Below, in pieces: positions 11,932-22,509 of a stretch of 27,007 bases of DNA. Source of the stretch: Ectocarpus siliculosus (Eukaryota; Sar; Phaeophyceae; Ectocarpales; Ectocarpaceae); assembly GCA_000310025.1 (NCBI GenBank), contig FN649740.1, positions 798,881 through 825,887 on the forward strand, in the 5' to 3' direction. The notes beneath the pieces are model-generated. The model was not told where the DNA came from and made no database searches. It was given only the letters and a program-made list of their open reading frames with translations. The position numbers and the translations under genes are program-made. Within the stretch, counting starts at the first letter, position 1; every line of letters starts with the position of its first letter.

Positions 11932-12719
11932 CTATTTAGCACCGTACCTTCGACCCTCCTCGATCGTGCTGCAAGCCCCGCTCCCCCGACACAGCTCTCG
12001 GAAGGGCATGTTCACCAGCCTCTGGATGAGCTCGCTGAATCGAGACTCTTCCTTTAGGGCGGGGGAAGCCCGCCTCAACAGCTCTAGCAGGAAGAGGAAC
12101 ATCGGCGCCCACTGGGAGGCCGGGCTAGAGGAGTGGAGAAAGATGTGATCCCAGACCACCTTCACCTGTATTTTTTTTTTAAGTTTTAAGCAACGAAAAC
12201 AGAGTGAGTGACGCAGTCACGTATACTTTGTCGCCTCTTCAAAAACGTGACTTTCAGAGAGAGGTCGTGAGGGCAGCGTCTAAATTATATCTAGATTAAA
12301 TCGCAGAGAAAACTACCGCCGCCATCTGAACCGAGACGGAAACAGCGACTTCATCGACCTTAGAGCAAACAAAATTCTCAACAGTTAAGAAACAGTCGCA
12401 GAAACTCGAGTGGAACACAACCCCCACCCCACCCCGTTGGCACCCCGTTGGCACCCGTCTCGCGCACCTCGCTATCGGGAAGCATGCCCCCGTCCGACAG
12501 GAGCGTGACGAACCAGCTAGTGGCGTACAGGTTGGTCTGGACACCGCACGCCTCGAAATGGTCGTACAGCTCCGGAAGGTGCCACATCAGCAGCCGGTTT
12601 AGCTGGAAGAACCTGCGCAAACGGGGCAGACACGTTGAAATGCGAAACCATCATCCAAAACATTAGCCAGGAAGTCCGATCGAAAGTTGAGAAATAATGT
12701 AGAAACTGGAGTTACTTCT

Positions 12720-12751
<32 letters not shown>

Positions 12752-15700
12752 GCGTCAACCACCTGTCGGGGGCCCACGGCCTCTTTGTGGCTGGGCTTCA
12801 AGAGCTTCCGACGCGTGTCGCACAAGCGACCACCGCTGCTGTCGTGAAGTAAAAACAAACCACCCTACTTTTGACCGCCCAATAGATGGAGAGACGATGA
12901 TGATGCACAACCCTAAACCCTGCAATGCAACGCAAGAACGGAAGCCCCATCCTTCCAGCACGCCATTCTCCTTCCCCTAGCCACAGTGTTCTCCTTTCGC
13001 CCTATGGAATCCTCTTGATTCTTCCCTCTCCTCTCCTCCTCCCTTCTCCTCTACCCCCCCCCTCCGGCTCACCCTACCGCTTACGATTTCTCTGTCGCCA
13101 TGTCTCTACCCCCCCTGTCCATATGTTTCCATATCCCCCCCTCCTCCCCAAGATACTTGCACTTGTTACGCACCGAAGCCGAAGCAATGGCATCCCCGGA
13201 CAGTAAAGCTCGCGCAGGCGGAACCTCTGCAGCATGCCCACGAACACCCAAAACGCCTCTTCCTCGTCTTGGAACACCTGCAGCACGGACCTACACACAA
13301 AGTTCATGCCCTGTTTATTGCGTTGTGCATGTGGGGGGGGGGGGGGGGGGGGGGAAAGCCCCAGGGGAAGGGGAGGGAAAAAAAGGAAANNNNNNNNNNN
13401 NNNNNNNNNNNNNNNNNNNNNNNNNNNNNNNNNNNNNNNNNNNNNNNNNNNNNTTCAACACCAATTAACACGAAACTATTACCACGAATAACAACAGATA
13501 CCGCTACAACACTGCCTTGCAGCAACAGCATTAGCACCACATCAGAATCACACCAAAGGAACAACAAAAAAATACCACGACAGCAGTGACATCAACAACG
13601 ACGGGCAAGCACACAAGACAGTGACAATAACGACAAAAGATCAAGGGTCCGCGGCTTTCACCTGGACGTATCCAACGTCTGGCACGAAGGTCGACGTGCA
13701 CCGCAGCACGTTCCGAAGCGGAGAAACATCCGTCATTCCTAACGTCCGTTGCAAGTCCTGTCCAATGGTTGTTCAGGACATCCACGAGACATTTGCGACA
13801 ATAGCAAGCCGCAGAGACCGGTAGGAAACAAACTCCCGTTAAACAGCGCTAACAACGAAGTGAACAGCGAGAAACCGGCAACCAAAATACACAGTGAACA
13901 ACAGGCTTGAATCGACTCAAAATAAGCCCGGTACTGTATCCAGTCGGGTTTTCTCCCACCCACTGCAAAGACCTCAACACATCCCTTTCGACTGTGGCAT
14001 TTTCTCGAACGGGTGGTTTTCTGTGAGTTCATGTATATTTTCAGAAGCACACAACCCACCAAAAGTACGAGCTGCTGGTTCCCGCCAATGCTTTGGTCTC
14101 GCAGCCCTCCCCCCCCCCAAAAAAAAAGGGTGGTCGCAAGCCCATCTAACAGGTGGGCAGAGTGTCGTGTGTCGCCAGTAGAACCTCACCCTTAGCGCCA
14201 AAGTCCAAGGTGTTTGGAGTACGGAAGAGCCTCGTATCGACTGTTTAAAACGCGTGACGTGGACATGTCTCTACTCTCCTATCGCAGGCTGCGGAGATCG
14301 GAGCCATGCTCGCCGTACCGCAATGTTGTGGCACCTTGTGGCACCTTGTGGAACCTTGTGGCACCTTGTGGATACCGAAGCCATGCCGAGCATAAGCCGT
14401 GGTACATCAGCACTACTACGCCTTGGCAAAAACTCGCACACGCGGCAGACACGAAAAATAAACTATAATTCGAAGTAGCTCGCATATAATGAGGTCTACC
14501 TTTTCGATGTCGACGAAGCAGCTCTGCTTCGGACCTCGAACACCCGTCATGTCGTTCGCGTCCATCGCATCGGCGCTCATGAGGAGGGCCGAGTACAGCC
14601 CTGGAACTCGTTCGATCAGCGCCTCTCTGTCAAGCAGCGACGGTGAAACAAGATGCGATTCGATAAAAAAAATTATGACCGATGGATAGGACGAAGACAA
14701 GAGGGGCATGGTACTCACTTGGTTTGGCGGCATCAAAAGCAGACAGGGAAACAACACAAGTGTATAATGTCAGAACCGACAGAGCCAGGAGTGGGATACA
14801 TGGGACGAACCTCTACGCCAAAGGCAACACCAAGATTTTTCGTCGGGACACGCCTTCCAACCCTTCAAACAAGCCTCCATGTGACTGTTCATCACCACCT
14901 CTAACAAAGAAAAGAGTATTGTACTCCAACAGCGGTGCAACGACGAAGCAAGCGCCAGCTTACATAATTCCTGTAAAATCGACATCGTAATAGTCGCATT
15001 CAGCACGGTCGAGAAAGCTGGCTTGTGCCCAGCCATATTTCGCAAAAACAGACCATGGAAGTAAGTCAATGGGTAACTTCGCGCGCCCCAGCTTGTTCCG
15101 GCAACCGAGTCCCCGACAACATGAGCCCAAAAATTACCAAAACAAACGCAAAAGCTACTATTTAACTGTGCTTCGTACCCCACCACAGCCGAATGCTGTA
15201 TACACATGTGGAGCACCAACGGATGGTGATACATACTCCTCTCCCTGCCCAACGGCAGCACCCCGACTCCGGGGGGGACGTAGGGAAGCACGAACCTACC
15301 CTTCGTTCTCTTTGCCATTCTTCTGATCCCCCTCGCTGTTGACGACGGCACCAGCAGCATCATCACCGGGCGGCGTATCTTCCTCCTCCTTCCCAGAGTT
15401 CTTGCCGAAAAACCTTGTCGGAACAACGTGACGAGGACGACCAAAAGCACGACGAATCAATAATGCCTCCTCTTATTTCTCGAGGCGTTCTGGCCGAAGG
15501 ATGGCTTCGACAATACAGATCAAGGTTAGTTTCCATTTCCCTGAGGGATTGCCATTTTGTAGCGCTTCGGTTGCGAGCACGTGTGACACACACAGCGGGC
15601 GGTAGTGGAGACTCCCAAGCCCAGTTGCACGACGCATGGGTCAGCGAAGGACGTCCATGCCGTACACACACAACGATGAGAACACACTTGCAGACTTCCC

Positions 15701-18700
15701 ACACATCCCACACACCCCACACATCCCCTTCGATTGTGGTTATACAATATCTCGAACGGGTACGGCAGGCTTTCTGTGATTGTACATACATTTCCTTACA
15801 AAGAAGAGCCGCATCGACGTGCAAAACGCCAAAATGGTGTATAGATGTATTCCACGCACTCTTTTCCCGGAATCTTGTAATGGCACTTTTCTTCTCTCAT
15901 GTACGTAATTCACTCACGATTCTGAGGGCTCCGCAGACGGGGAAGGATTGTCGGCCGGGAGGGTGCTCACCGGCGTGCTGGCGCGCGAGTATCGGAGACC
16001 ACCGAACAGCCGGCCTGACAAACACGGCGGTCGCGTGGTTGGGGGGTGCGACGGATTGGATTGGAGGCGGGGGGGGGTCAGCTCGTGACCGGTGTCATAT
16101 CGACACGTTCCCAGGCTCGATATCGCTACTCTTGAGTCCCTTCGCCACCGGTTTAATTCCAGGAATAGGCTGCTGCGTTGTATATAAGTATGTACCAATC
16201 GTTTTTGGTACAGTCGTCAAGCCAGAGAGACCGAAAACAACATCAACTACTTGAGCGTTGCCTTTACTTTCACTCGTCCCTGAAGCCAGAGCCCTGCTGC
16301 TTTGGCGAACAAAGATAAAAAAACCTACTGTAGTCATCCATCGCGACCCTATGGCATGCGCGTGTAAGCGTTGACAGGACAAAGGAACGATGTTTTCTTG
16401 TACTCATGTCGTGGTGGGAAGGTCAGCTACTGCTGTACGCCTCGATCAGTACCGCTGTACGCCTAGGGCACTTACAGTACTATAGTCGACACTGCCTGCG
16501 AGACCCTTGCTCAAGGCTGAAGACTTCACGTGCTACAAAAAAGACAGCTAGGTATCTACATAGCTGCGGCTACTTGTTTGGTCCACGCCCTCGGTAAGCA
16601 ACACCGACGCCAGCAAGCACAACAACAACACCGATAAGCACCACTACCACCAAATCATCTCGGGAAGGACCACGTACAATAGCTTACTTTTGCTGCTCAT
16701 CCTCGACATCGCCGATGTTTGCGCTTCCGAAGCGCCGTTGGTCAAGTTCGGCCCCGACTCCTGGGATCCCAAGGACGATGCCCTGTGGTGCAATACCAAA
16801 GTCCGTGTGTGTGTGTGTGTGTGTGGGGGGGGGGGGGGCTCAATCATGGCTGCCCTTAGCGTTGACACGAACTCGCAGGGAGGGCATTACTCACGACAAG
16901 AGAGGGCATCGCTAACTCATGTCGCAATAAGAGTTGATCAGTCGCTCAAGTAATACTTGAGCAATTCATGTGTTCTACAAAATAGAACAAGGGTGTGAGT
17001 ATGTGACGGTGAATAGATCTCTGGGGGTTTGCATGCTGGCTTCGGTGGTTTAGCTCGGAGGTGCCCTCCCCCACTACATGACATGCTCCACAGGCAAGTC
17101 GCCAACCTCCACCCACGGTGAACGTCGTGCGGTGCGGATAAAACGCCACGCTGAGCATAACCCACAAGCCAACCAAGGGGGTGGACCGCCTTCGCGAGAA
17201 ATGAAGCTAATGAGGAACTACAACAGTGAGGGGGTACGCAGACCCTATCCCTATCCCCAACCCTAACCCAACTTCCCCAGATTGCATGCTTCATCCAACA
17301 TGTTTACTTGAACGAAAAAGACCGTGCCAAGGCTACCGACCGGGGGTACATCTCAGTCACACACCGATCGCCAAGAGCAAACTACGGTATCGCATGATAG
17401 AATACATCATCCCCGCCCTTCACCTCGTTGCACCCGGGGACGAATCGCCACCAGTTCGCGGAGACCCTGTCCCCGATGTTCTCCTGGGGAGGGGACAGAG
17501 GGGGTGGACATGGCGACCGGCCGGGCAGGGATGGATCGAACGTCAAGTCAATTTGGTAGGTTTGTCGGTGATGGGGGTAATATGAACAACAGCAGCGGCG
17601 ATGATGGGTTTACTTTGAAAAACTCAACATAAAACCACGGCACTCCCTCCGCCTGCCGTGCTGTTACATATGAAGGCACCAGAGCGTGACACTGCTGTAG
17701 ACCGAGGTATCGGGAAAATCAGCGGGTACGGGACGGATGGGACACGAGTAGTCCGGCTATCCGCTCTCGCTCAAGCGGACGTGGTGAGCCGATCGTGATC
17801 AACCGAACGCGCACACCACAAACCTGGAGCGAGTAACATCGGCTCGATGAAGGGTCCACAAAAAGGAATCCGTGCTCGGGGTATCGTCTTCCATATGCTC
17901 AACTGCAACACCAAAAATTCTACACTTTTTCAGAATCTCCCCGCATTCCACCCGGTCTACCCAGCAGGTTTAAGCGCACCCACTTGTTACCGTGCGGAAG
18001 TTGCGTCTGCGATGCCCTCGTCACCATGGGTGAATCGTGCCGCGCACACCGTGTCCTAGCACGGCAGCTTGCCAAACAATCGGCACCACATAGTCGACCG
18101 ATACACAGATAATACTCGTCCGTACCATAAATGGGGGCCAAAGAGTCGCTCGCCCGCGACACTCGCGGACAGTGATTATTCTTAACGAAAGATGGGAGGA
18201 GCCCCGTAACCCCATTGGCAAAAGCAAACGGCCTCGTACAAGCCCACGATCCTCCCCCCCTACACGTACATGTACGGTGTCGAACAAACAACCCCCCGAC
18301 AACCAATAGGATCAAGAGGCAGAAGCAGCAGCAACCACAACAACAGCAGCAGCGGTGGGGTGCCCAGTCCCAGCCGCCATCAGTGGTGTCGTAGTGGTTT
18401 GGTTGGGTCAGCAGCATCAACATAAAAAAAGGTCACCTGAACAGCCCGCTCGCCCACCCCACGACACCGCTCGTCGCCGCCGCTGGAGGCGGCTGTTGCT
18501 GCTGAGGACCCTCCCCCTCCTCCTCTTCCGCGTCCGCGAGCCCAGCCGCCATCGCCGCCGCCTTCGCCGCCGCCTCCACGGCCTCGGCCGCTTCCTCGTC
18601 CACCATCCCGATCTCCTGCTGGGCGGCGCCCTGCCACCCCCCCAGCGGGCGGATGCCGGCGGCGGCCTCTGCGTCGAAGGCGGCGCTAGCGGCTTCGGCT

Positions 18701-18944
18701 GCCGCCTTAGCCTTGGCCGCCATCTCGGCGGCTTCGACCGCTTCCTCCGCGGCTTTGGACGCCGCCGTGCTCACCGCCGTGGTTTGTTCGTCTGCAGTGG
18801 GTGGCCTACTAGCGATGACGGGCTCCAGCTGCAGCCGCGGAGACGTCGTGGACGGCGCCCCCCCCTTGCCGTGGCCCGAGTCTTCCCACAGCAGCACGCT
18901 CTCCCCGCCGACGCTCGCGCATCCCCCCGCGTCGGTCACGCTGC

Positions 18945-18980
<36 letters not shown>

Positions 18981-21900
18981 TGCCCTCGTCGCTTAGCCTT
19001 CCGCCATCGCCGGCCACGCACCCCGCCGAGGAGTCGCTGTTGCCTCTGCTGCGACTGGTCATGTTGTTGGCATCGCTCTCGTCGTCGCTGCTCAAGAGCA
19101 ACCCTTGCCGTCCGCCGACCCCGGCCGGCTTAAGCTGCTGCTGCTGCTGCTGCGAATCTCCCTCTTTCCCGCTGTCCGCGCCTGGCCCCGCTGGTGCTGT
19201 TTGTGCTTCGCCGCCACCGTTGTCACCGTCCCGTCCAGCCGGCGTACCGGTTAGTTTCACCGGACTTGCTATAGAAACCGTACCGTTCATCGCCCGGTGC
19301 TAACGTTGCCACGAAGCACGTAGTGGTTTTCATTGTGCGACAGCAGCAGGTATTCAGTCCGCGGCGCGCGTGCGACCGGAAGCACCCGACGAGCACAGCA
19401 GCAGGTGGGAAACAATAGGGGAAGCGTCAAATACACACAAAAGCTAGGAGAAATGCCAAAACCGTGCTTGAAGCTCTCGAAACAGAGTCGCAGCCAACGA
19501 TCAACAAAAAATATTCGAGCTACAAGCGCACATACAGCATACATACAAAAGCTCGGAGACATTCAAGCCCGTGCTCAAGTTCCTGAAGAGAGACGGCCAA
19601 CAATCGTGCGTAGAATAAACTATATTGGGGTCGGACGAGGGGGGGGTGGGGCAGCAGAGTGGGAAGCGGGTACCTGCGTGTGCCGGTTTGCGCGCCCAGG
19701 TCCCTACCATTGCTTGAGAAATCCGATATCGGAAAACTCAAAAAGGGTTGTCGGAGGTCGACACTTGCTATTCGGGCCGTTTTATACAAAGCGAGTTTGT
19801 TTCTCGTTCCAAAATTTTCGGTGCAAGTAGTTTCCAAATTTCCAAATATTCAAATATTTCTCTCCGCCGCAAGTCGAGGTTTCAACGGTCTACGGATTCG
19901 GAAAAATTGGAAGCTAAATAGTTGCTGAATAAAAACGGCCCTTAGAGTGCGACGGAACGTCTCAAATAATCTGTTGCCATTGACGACTAACGGCCGGCGT
20001 CGAAGCACGAGACAGCAGTCAGTCCCTGCGGAAGGAAGCAAGTATTTCGACTCACCAGACGATCGTACTGTTCCTCTGGGCTCTCCGCACGCTCGCGTAT
20101 GACAACGCCCAGCACCCCCCTCGAGGACGGCTCGACGGTGTCCATGCCCACCATGATGAGCCACATGAGCCCTTTTGAGCGAGCAAAGCACAACAAGGAG
20201 TAGAGGGAGATGGAGGTTGTGTCTTTTTCACAAAGTCACGTGCGCAGAAGACAAGCAAGCGGCATTTGAATGGTTCTTCATTTTCATAAATATTCATCAC
20301 GGAGAGAGAAAGAGAGGGAGAGAGGGCAAGAGAGAGAGAGAGAGACGGGCATGTCGGGGAATGAATTGTGAGGACGACCATGGTAGTGAGGGGCTCGGAG
20401 GGTGCGGTTTGAGAGAGCGTGGGTAAAAACAATCGTGGTACAAGAGAGGTGGGTAGTCTTGGAAGTCCCTGGAAGACACCCACCCACCTCCCTCGCGGTG
20501 AAAGGCAACACCATTTTTTCATTACGAGAAGTTGGTCATTCTTGCTACGAACGACCCTCCCCCCCCCAACAATCAGTCTTGCAAACTTACATCTATCGAA
20601 CCATGCAGGATACAGCAGTTAGGTGTGTTATATTTTCCTATCGCCTGGCGCAACACCAAAGGTAGGCCACGCATTCCAAATAACCTCACCCTCCAAATAC
20701 GAGATATTTCCGGATGAACGGTGATCGGTGTAATCCCTGTTGCGGAACGACCCACTGCCTTAAAAATTGTTCTTGATACGGGTACGATATTGTTCCGTGC
20801 AACCTACGGTATGCTTCCCCCTACAAACCTGTGATTGGATGCGCTGGTCCCGACGACGAAAAACGTTCATGTTGGGAGTAGCAATGTGGAAAAGCTGCTG
20901 GCTGCTACTGCTACTGCTGCTGTATTGGGTACTTGGTGCAGACTCTTGCTCGTCGACTCTGACCTCTGGTGGCATCCGTGACCCCTCCCGACTCCACGCA
21001 GCGGACGATGACGTCGAGGTCGTACGTGGACCGCTTGAGACGCCGGCATACACCGCTGAGCCTGGGGCGCGCGGGGGTGGGGGACAACAGCACAACAGCA
21101 GTACCGGTCAATACTGCGCATGGCCCCCTTGACGTGATGGGGTAATGAGGCGTCGTGTTGTTGTCGAGCAACTTTGGTGGTTATTCCGCATGCGCGTAAA
21201 ACAATTCCGGTACTGGACTGCTATCCCTGGGGAGGAATCCATGAAATTGGCTTGGTGGTTTGTGTGCGGTTTTCTGATGGCCTTTGTTGCACCGACAACT
21301 TTCGTGTGCTCGTGGACCCCCGCCACTATCTCTTGGTCACCTTCGATCAAGCTGTGCACTGTGAGGCCCTATACTACTTGTCCATCCAACGTTGCAACTA
21401 TCTCCACACCTCGACACTTTTAAAGTCTGCCGGCACAGGCTGATACAACCTCCACTGCGATCTTTTCCTATCACAAGAGCATCTCCATCCACAGATACAC
21501 TGGGAAGAGTCCAGGATAAAGCAGAGATGGATTCACAGTCATGGTCAGAGTTCAAGTGTTGTTTAGCCAGCACGCGGCGAAACGACTACAAAGTGGTATT
21601 TTTATAGTCCTTACCGGCCTTTGTTGACACCGGCTGAGGAAATAAATGGTTCGGTAACGGGGTAATGGGCGCCTGGTGCCTGGGGTGTTACACAGCTACA
21701 CAGCAGTCCTAAAAATGCGATGTTAACTGTGTAGATACCCCGGAACACTGCAAACTTCATTGCTGTGACTCTGCAAGACCGCACACTTCAGGAAGGAGGT
21801 CAACATAGGGTAAGGGTAAAGGGTTACGGGGGGCGGCAAGTAGACTGGTACACAACTTGTATAGAAAAGCAGCGGAAAAGTGCAGCAGCAGCAGTATCTG

Positions 21901-22509
21901 CCTCGCCGCCCAATTCAAAAGCACAAACGGAATTGTTTTGAACACTTCGCACACATTCGTTGTATGTTTACGAACGGGCGAAACGCATGCTCACGTGCCA
22001 AAGTCTTCAATGTTGAGAAACGGCAGGAACGTGTCGCGCAGGAAGCGGTCGTCCTTGAGAAGAAGCCTCCGCATCTGCGCGTACGCCACCCCTCCGTTTC
22101 CGGGCTCCCTTGAGCTGCTGCTGCTGCTGAAGCTGCTGCTCTGACGGCTGTGGCTCCTGCTTCGGACAGGTCGAACGCTCCGACCGCTGATGTTGGTTGC
22201 CGCTCTAAGCTTCTCCTGTGCTTCCTCCAGCGCGAGGCGCAAGAGGGCGTTCTCGGCTTGCAGCAGCTCTATCTCGGATCCCTTGTTGCTGCTGTTCACC
22301 GGCGCAACGACGCTGCTGGCGACACTGCTCGGGCTGCTGCTGCTGGTGCTGTTCTCCAACAAGTCCTCCTCTTGAACGAAAATCTCACTGCTGTTAGAAG
22401 CAGAAGTCGGAGTTGGTTTGTTCTCGTCTTGAGCTGCGGGCAAGGCGCCCTTGCTTGGAAGAGGTGCGTTTCCAGCGATTTCGTCGGAGTTTCCATGATA
22501 GTCCTCCAT
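11932..22509 (-). CDS. TBC-domain Rab GTPase-activating protein, 13 exons
   Basis: Minus-strand exons: 22509-21995, 21061-20964, 20171-20056, 19299-18437, 17483-17424, 16782-16688, 16014-15918, 15413-15300, 14626-14500, 13757-13662, 13310-13174, 12612-12468 and 12165-11932 (stop TAG 11934-11932). All introns are GT-AG and every phase matches, giving 898 aa. Residues 78-104 form a Leu/Glu coiled coil, 110-137 are Ser/Arg-rich, and 156-185 (FLPFLNIEDF...VCRRLKR) resemble an F-box. The TBC domain begins at GGVTDATRGLMWLIMVG. It is interrupted at about 245-655 by Gln, Gly, Ser and Ala-rich sequence and resumes at ALIERVPGLY. Catalytic fingers are intact: I693-x-x-D696-x-x-R699 and Y725-V-Q727. 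DEEEAFW, LYCPGM, HLPELYDHF, SWFVTLL and VVWDHIF follow in TBC order. TBC proteins speed GTP hydrolysis by Rab GTPases on endomembranes. The Rab partner cannot be told. The C-terminus could extend if a donor near the stop is used. Confidence 0.9.
12721..12750. repeat. (TGC)10 trinucleotide tract
   Basis: Ten TGC units in the intron between exons 11 and 12 of the TBC gene. On the gene's own strand it reads GCA. It is not part of the coding model. Confidence 0.92.
13333..13354. repeat. Poly-G run of 22 next to assembly gap
   Basis: Twenty-two consecutive G, followed by G/A-rich sequence and then the N gap. Such runs stop sequencing reactions and probably caused the gap. On the gene's strand it is a C-rich pyrimidine tract 22 bases before the start of TBC exon 11. 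Confidence 0.9.
13390..13453. other. Assembly gap (64 N)
   Basis: Sixty-four unknown bases within the intron between TBC exons 10 and 11. The exons on either side join in phase and rebuild the GYVQ-GMNF motif, so no exon needs to be hidden here. The true gap length is unknown. Confidence 0.99.
14331..14370. repeat. Four-copy 10-bp tandem repeat (GCACCTTGTG)
   Basis: Four head-to-tail copies; the third reads gaaccttgtg. It lies in the intron between TBC exons 9 and 10. It is a second, unrelated decamer array in the window. Confidence 0.9.
16805..16838. repeat. (GT)10 followed by poly-G
   Basis: Twenty bases of GT followed by 14 G, about 20 bp upstream of the TBC exon 6 acceptor in gene direction. 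On the gene's strand this is C14 then (AC)10, and the C run adds to the pyrimidine tract before the acceptor. Confidence 0.92.
17242..17270. repeat. Short telomere-like tract (CCCTAT/CCCTAA)
   Basis: Reads accctatccctatccccaa then ccctaaccca: degenerate hexamer and heptamer units like CCCTAA-type telomere repeats. It lies inside the intron between TBC exons 5 and 6. It may be an interstitial telomeric trace or chance C-rich sequence. Confidence 0.5.
18437..19299 (-). other. TBC exon 4: low-complexity insertion exon
   Basis: This 863-bp exon is by far the largest of the gene and encodes residues 244-530. In order it holds a Gly/Asp-rich start, a six-Gln run, a Ser/Asp-rich stretch, a Gly10-Ser3 run (triplet tract at 18941-18980), two Ala/Glu-rich helical blocks and a Gln/Pro/Ala end. 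The acceptor (gcaacgttag) puts HRAM before MNGT in phase 0. The donor is CTGTTCAG/gtgacc. The opposite strand is also open for 216 codons, a by-product of the GC-rich triplets. Confidence 0.85.
19774..19941. mobile_element. Small inverted-repeat element, MITE-like
   Basis: GGGCCGTTTTATAC at 19774-19787 is matched in inverted orientation by GAATAAAAACGGCCC at 19927-19941. The arms are about 13-15 bp and imperfect. The interior is AT-rich compared with its surroundings (tttccaaatttccaaatatt), with no coding capacity. It lies in the intron between TBC exons 3 and 4. Size and structure fit a non-autonomous DNA element, but I see no convincing target-site duplication. Confidence 0.4.
20301..20345. 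repeat. (AG)n-rich purine tract
   Basis: About 45 bases of nearly pure AG with a few A and G interruptions, in the intron between TBC exons 2 and 3. On the gene strand it is a CT tract about 130 bp upstream of the exon 3 acceptor. Confidence 0.85.
21806..21830. repeat. Short telomere-like tract (AGGGTA type)
   Basis: Reads tagggtaagggtaaagggtt followed by acggg: three or four degenerate G-rich units in TBC intron 1. It is the opposite strand sense of the tract at 17242-17270. Short and imperfect, so its origin is uncertain. Confidence 0.45.

Larger units (their letters stand above)
11932..14626 (-). other. Exons 9-13: catalytic core of the TBC domain
   Basis: Exon 9 (14626-14500) ends in DIEK and exon 10 (13757-13662) starts DLQRT, so the arginine-finger motif I-x-x-D-x-x-R is assembled across an intron. 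Exon 10 ends GYVQ and exon 11 (13310-13174) starts GMNF, placing the glutamine finger exactly at the next junction. Exon 12 carries LPELYDHFEACGV and SWFVTLLSD, and exon 13 VVWDHIFLHSS. All conserved TBC landmarks are present in the expected order, so the enzyme should be active. The assembly gap falls in the intron between exons 10 and 11 and removes no coding sequence in this model. Confidence 0.88.

Noticed and set aside
14770-15450. 226-codon minus-strand open frame
   Set aside because: It overlaps TBC exon 8 in a different frame and runs through intron sequence; the spliced phase rules it out.
15415-16254. 279-codon plus-strand open frame
   Set aside because: Mostly the reverse strand of TBC introns and exon 7; composition is random and the minus-strand exon model explains the coding signal.
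17424-17483. Alternative reading of TBC exon 5 in phase 0 (ENIGDRVSANWWRFVPGCNE)
   Set aside because: It looks protein-like, but exon 4 ends in phase 2 and exon 6 starts needing phase 2; only the other frame joins both.
18653-19303. 216-codon plus-strand Ala/Ser/Pro frame
   Set aside because: Antisense of TBC exon 4; GC-rich triplet repeats open both strands, and only the minus-strand frame joins other TBC exons.
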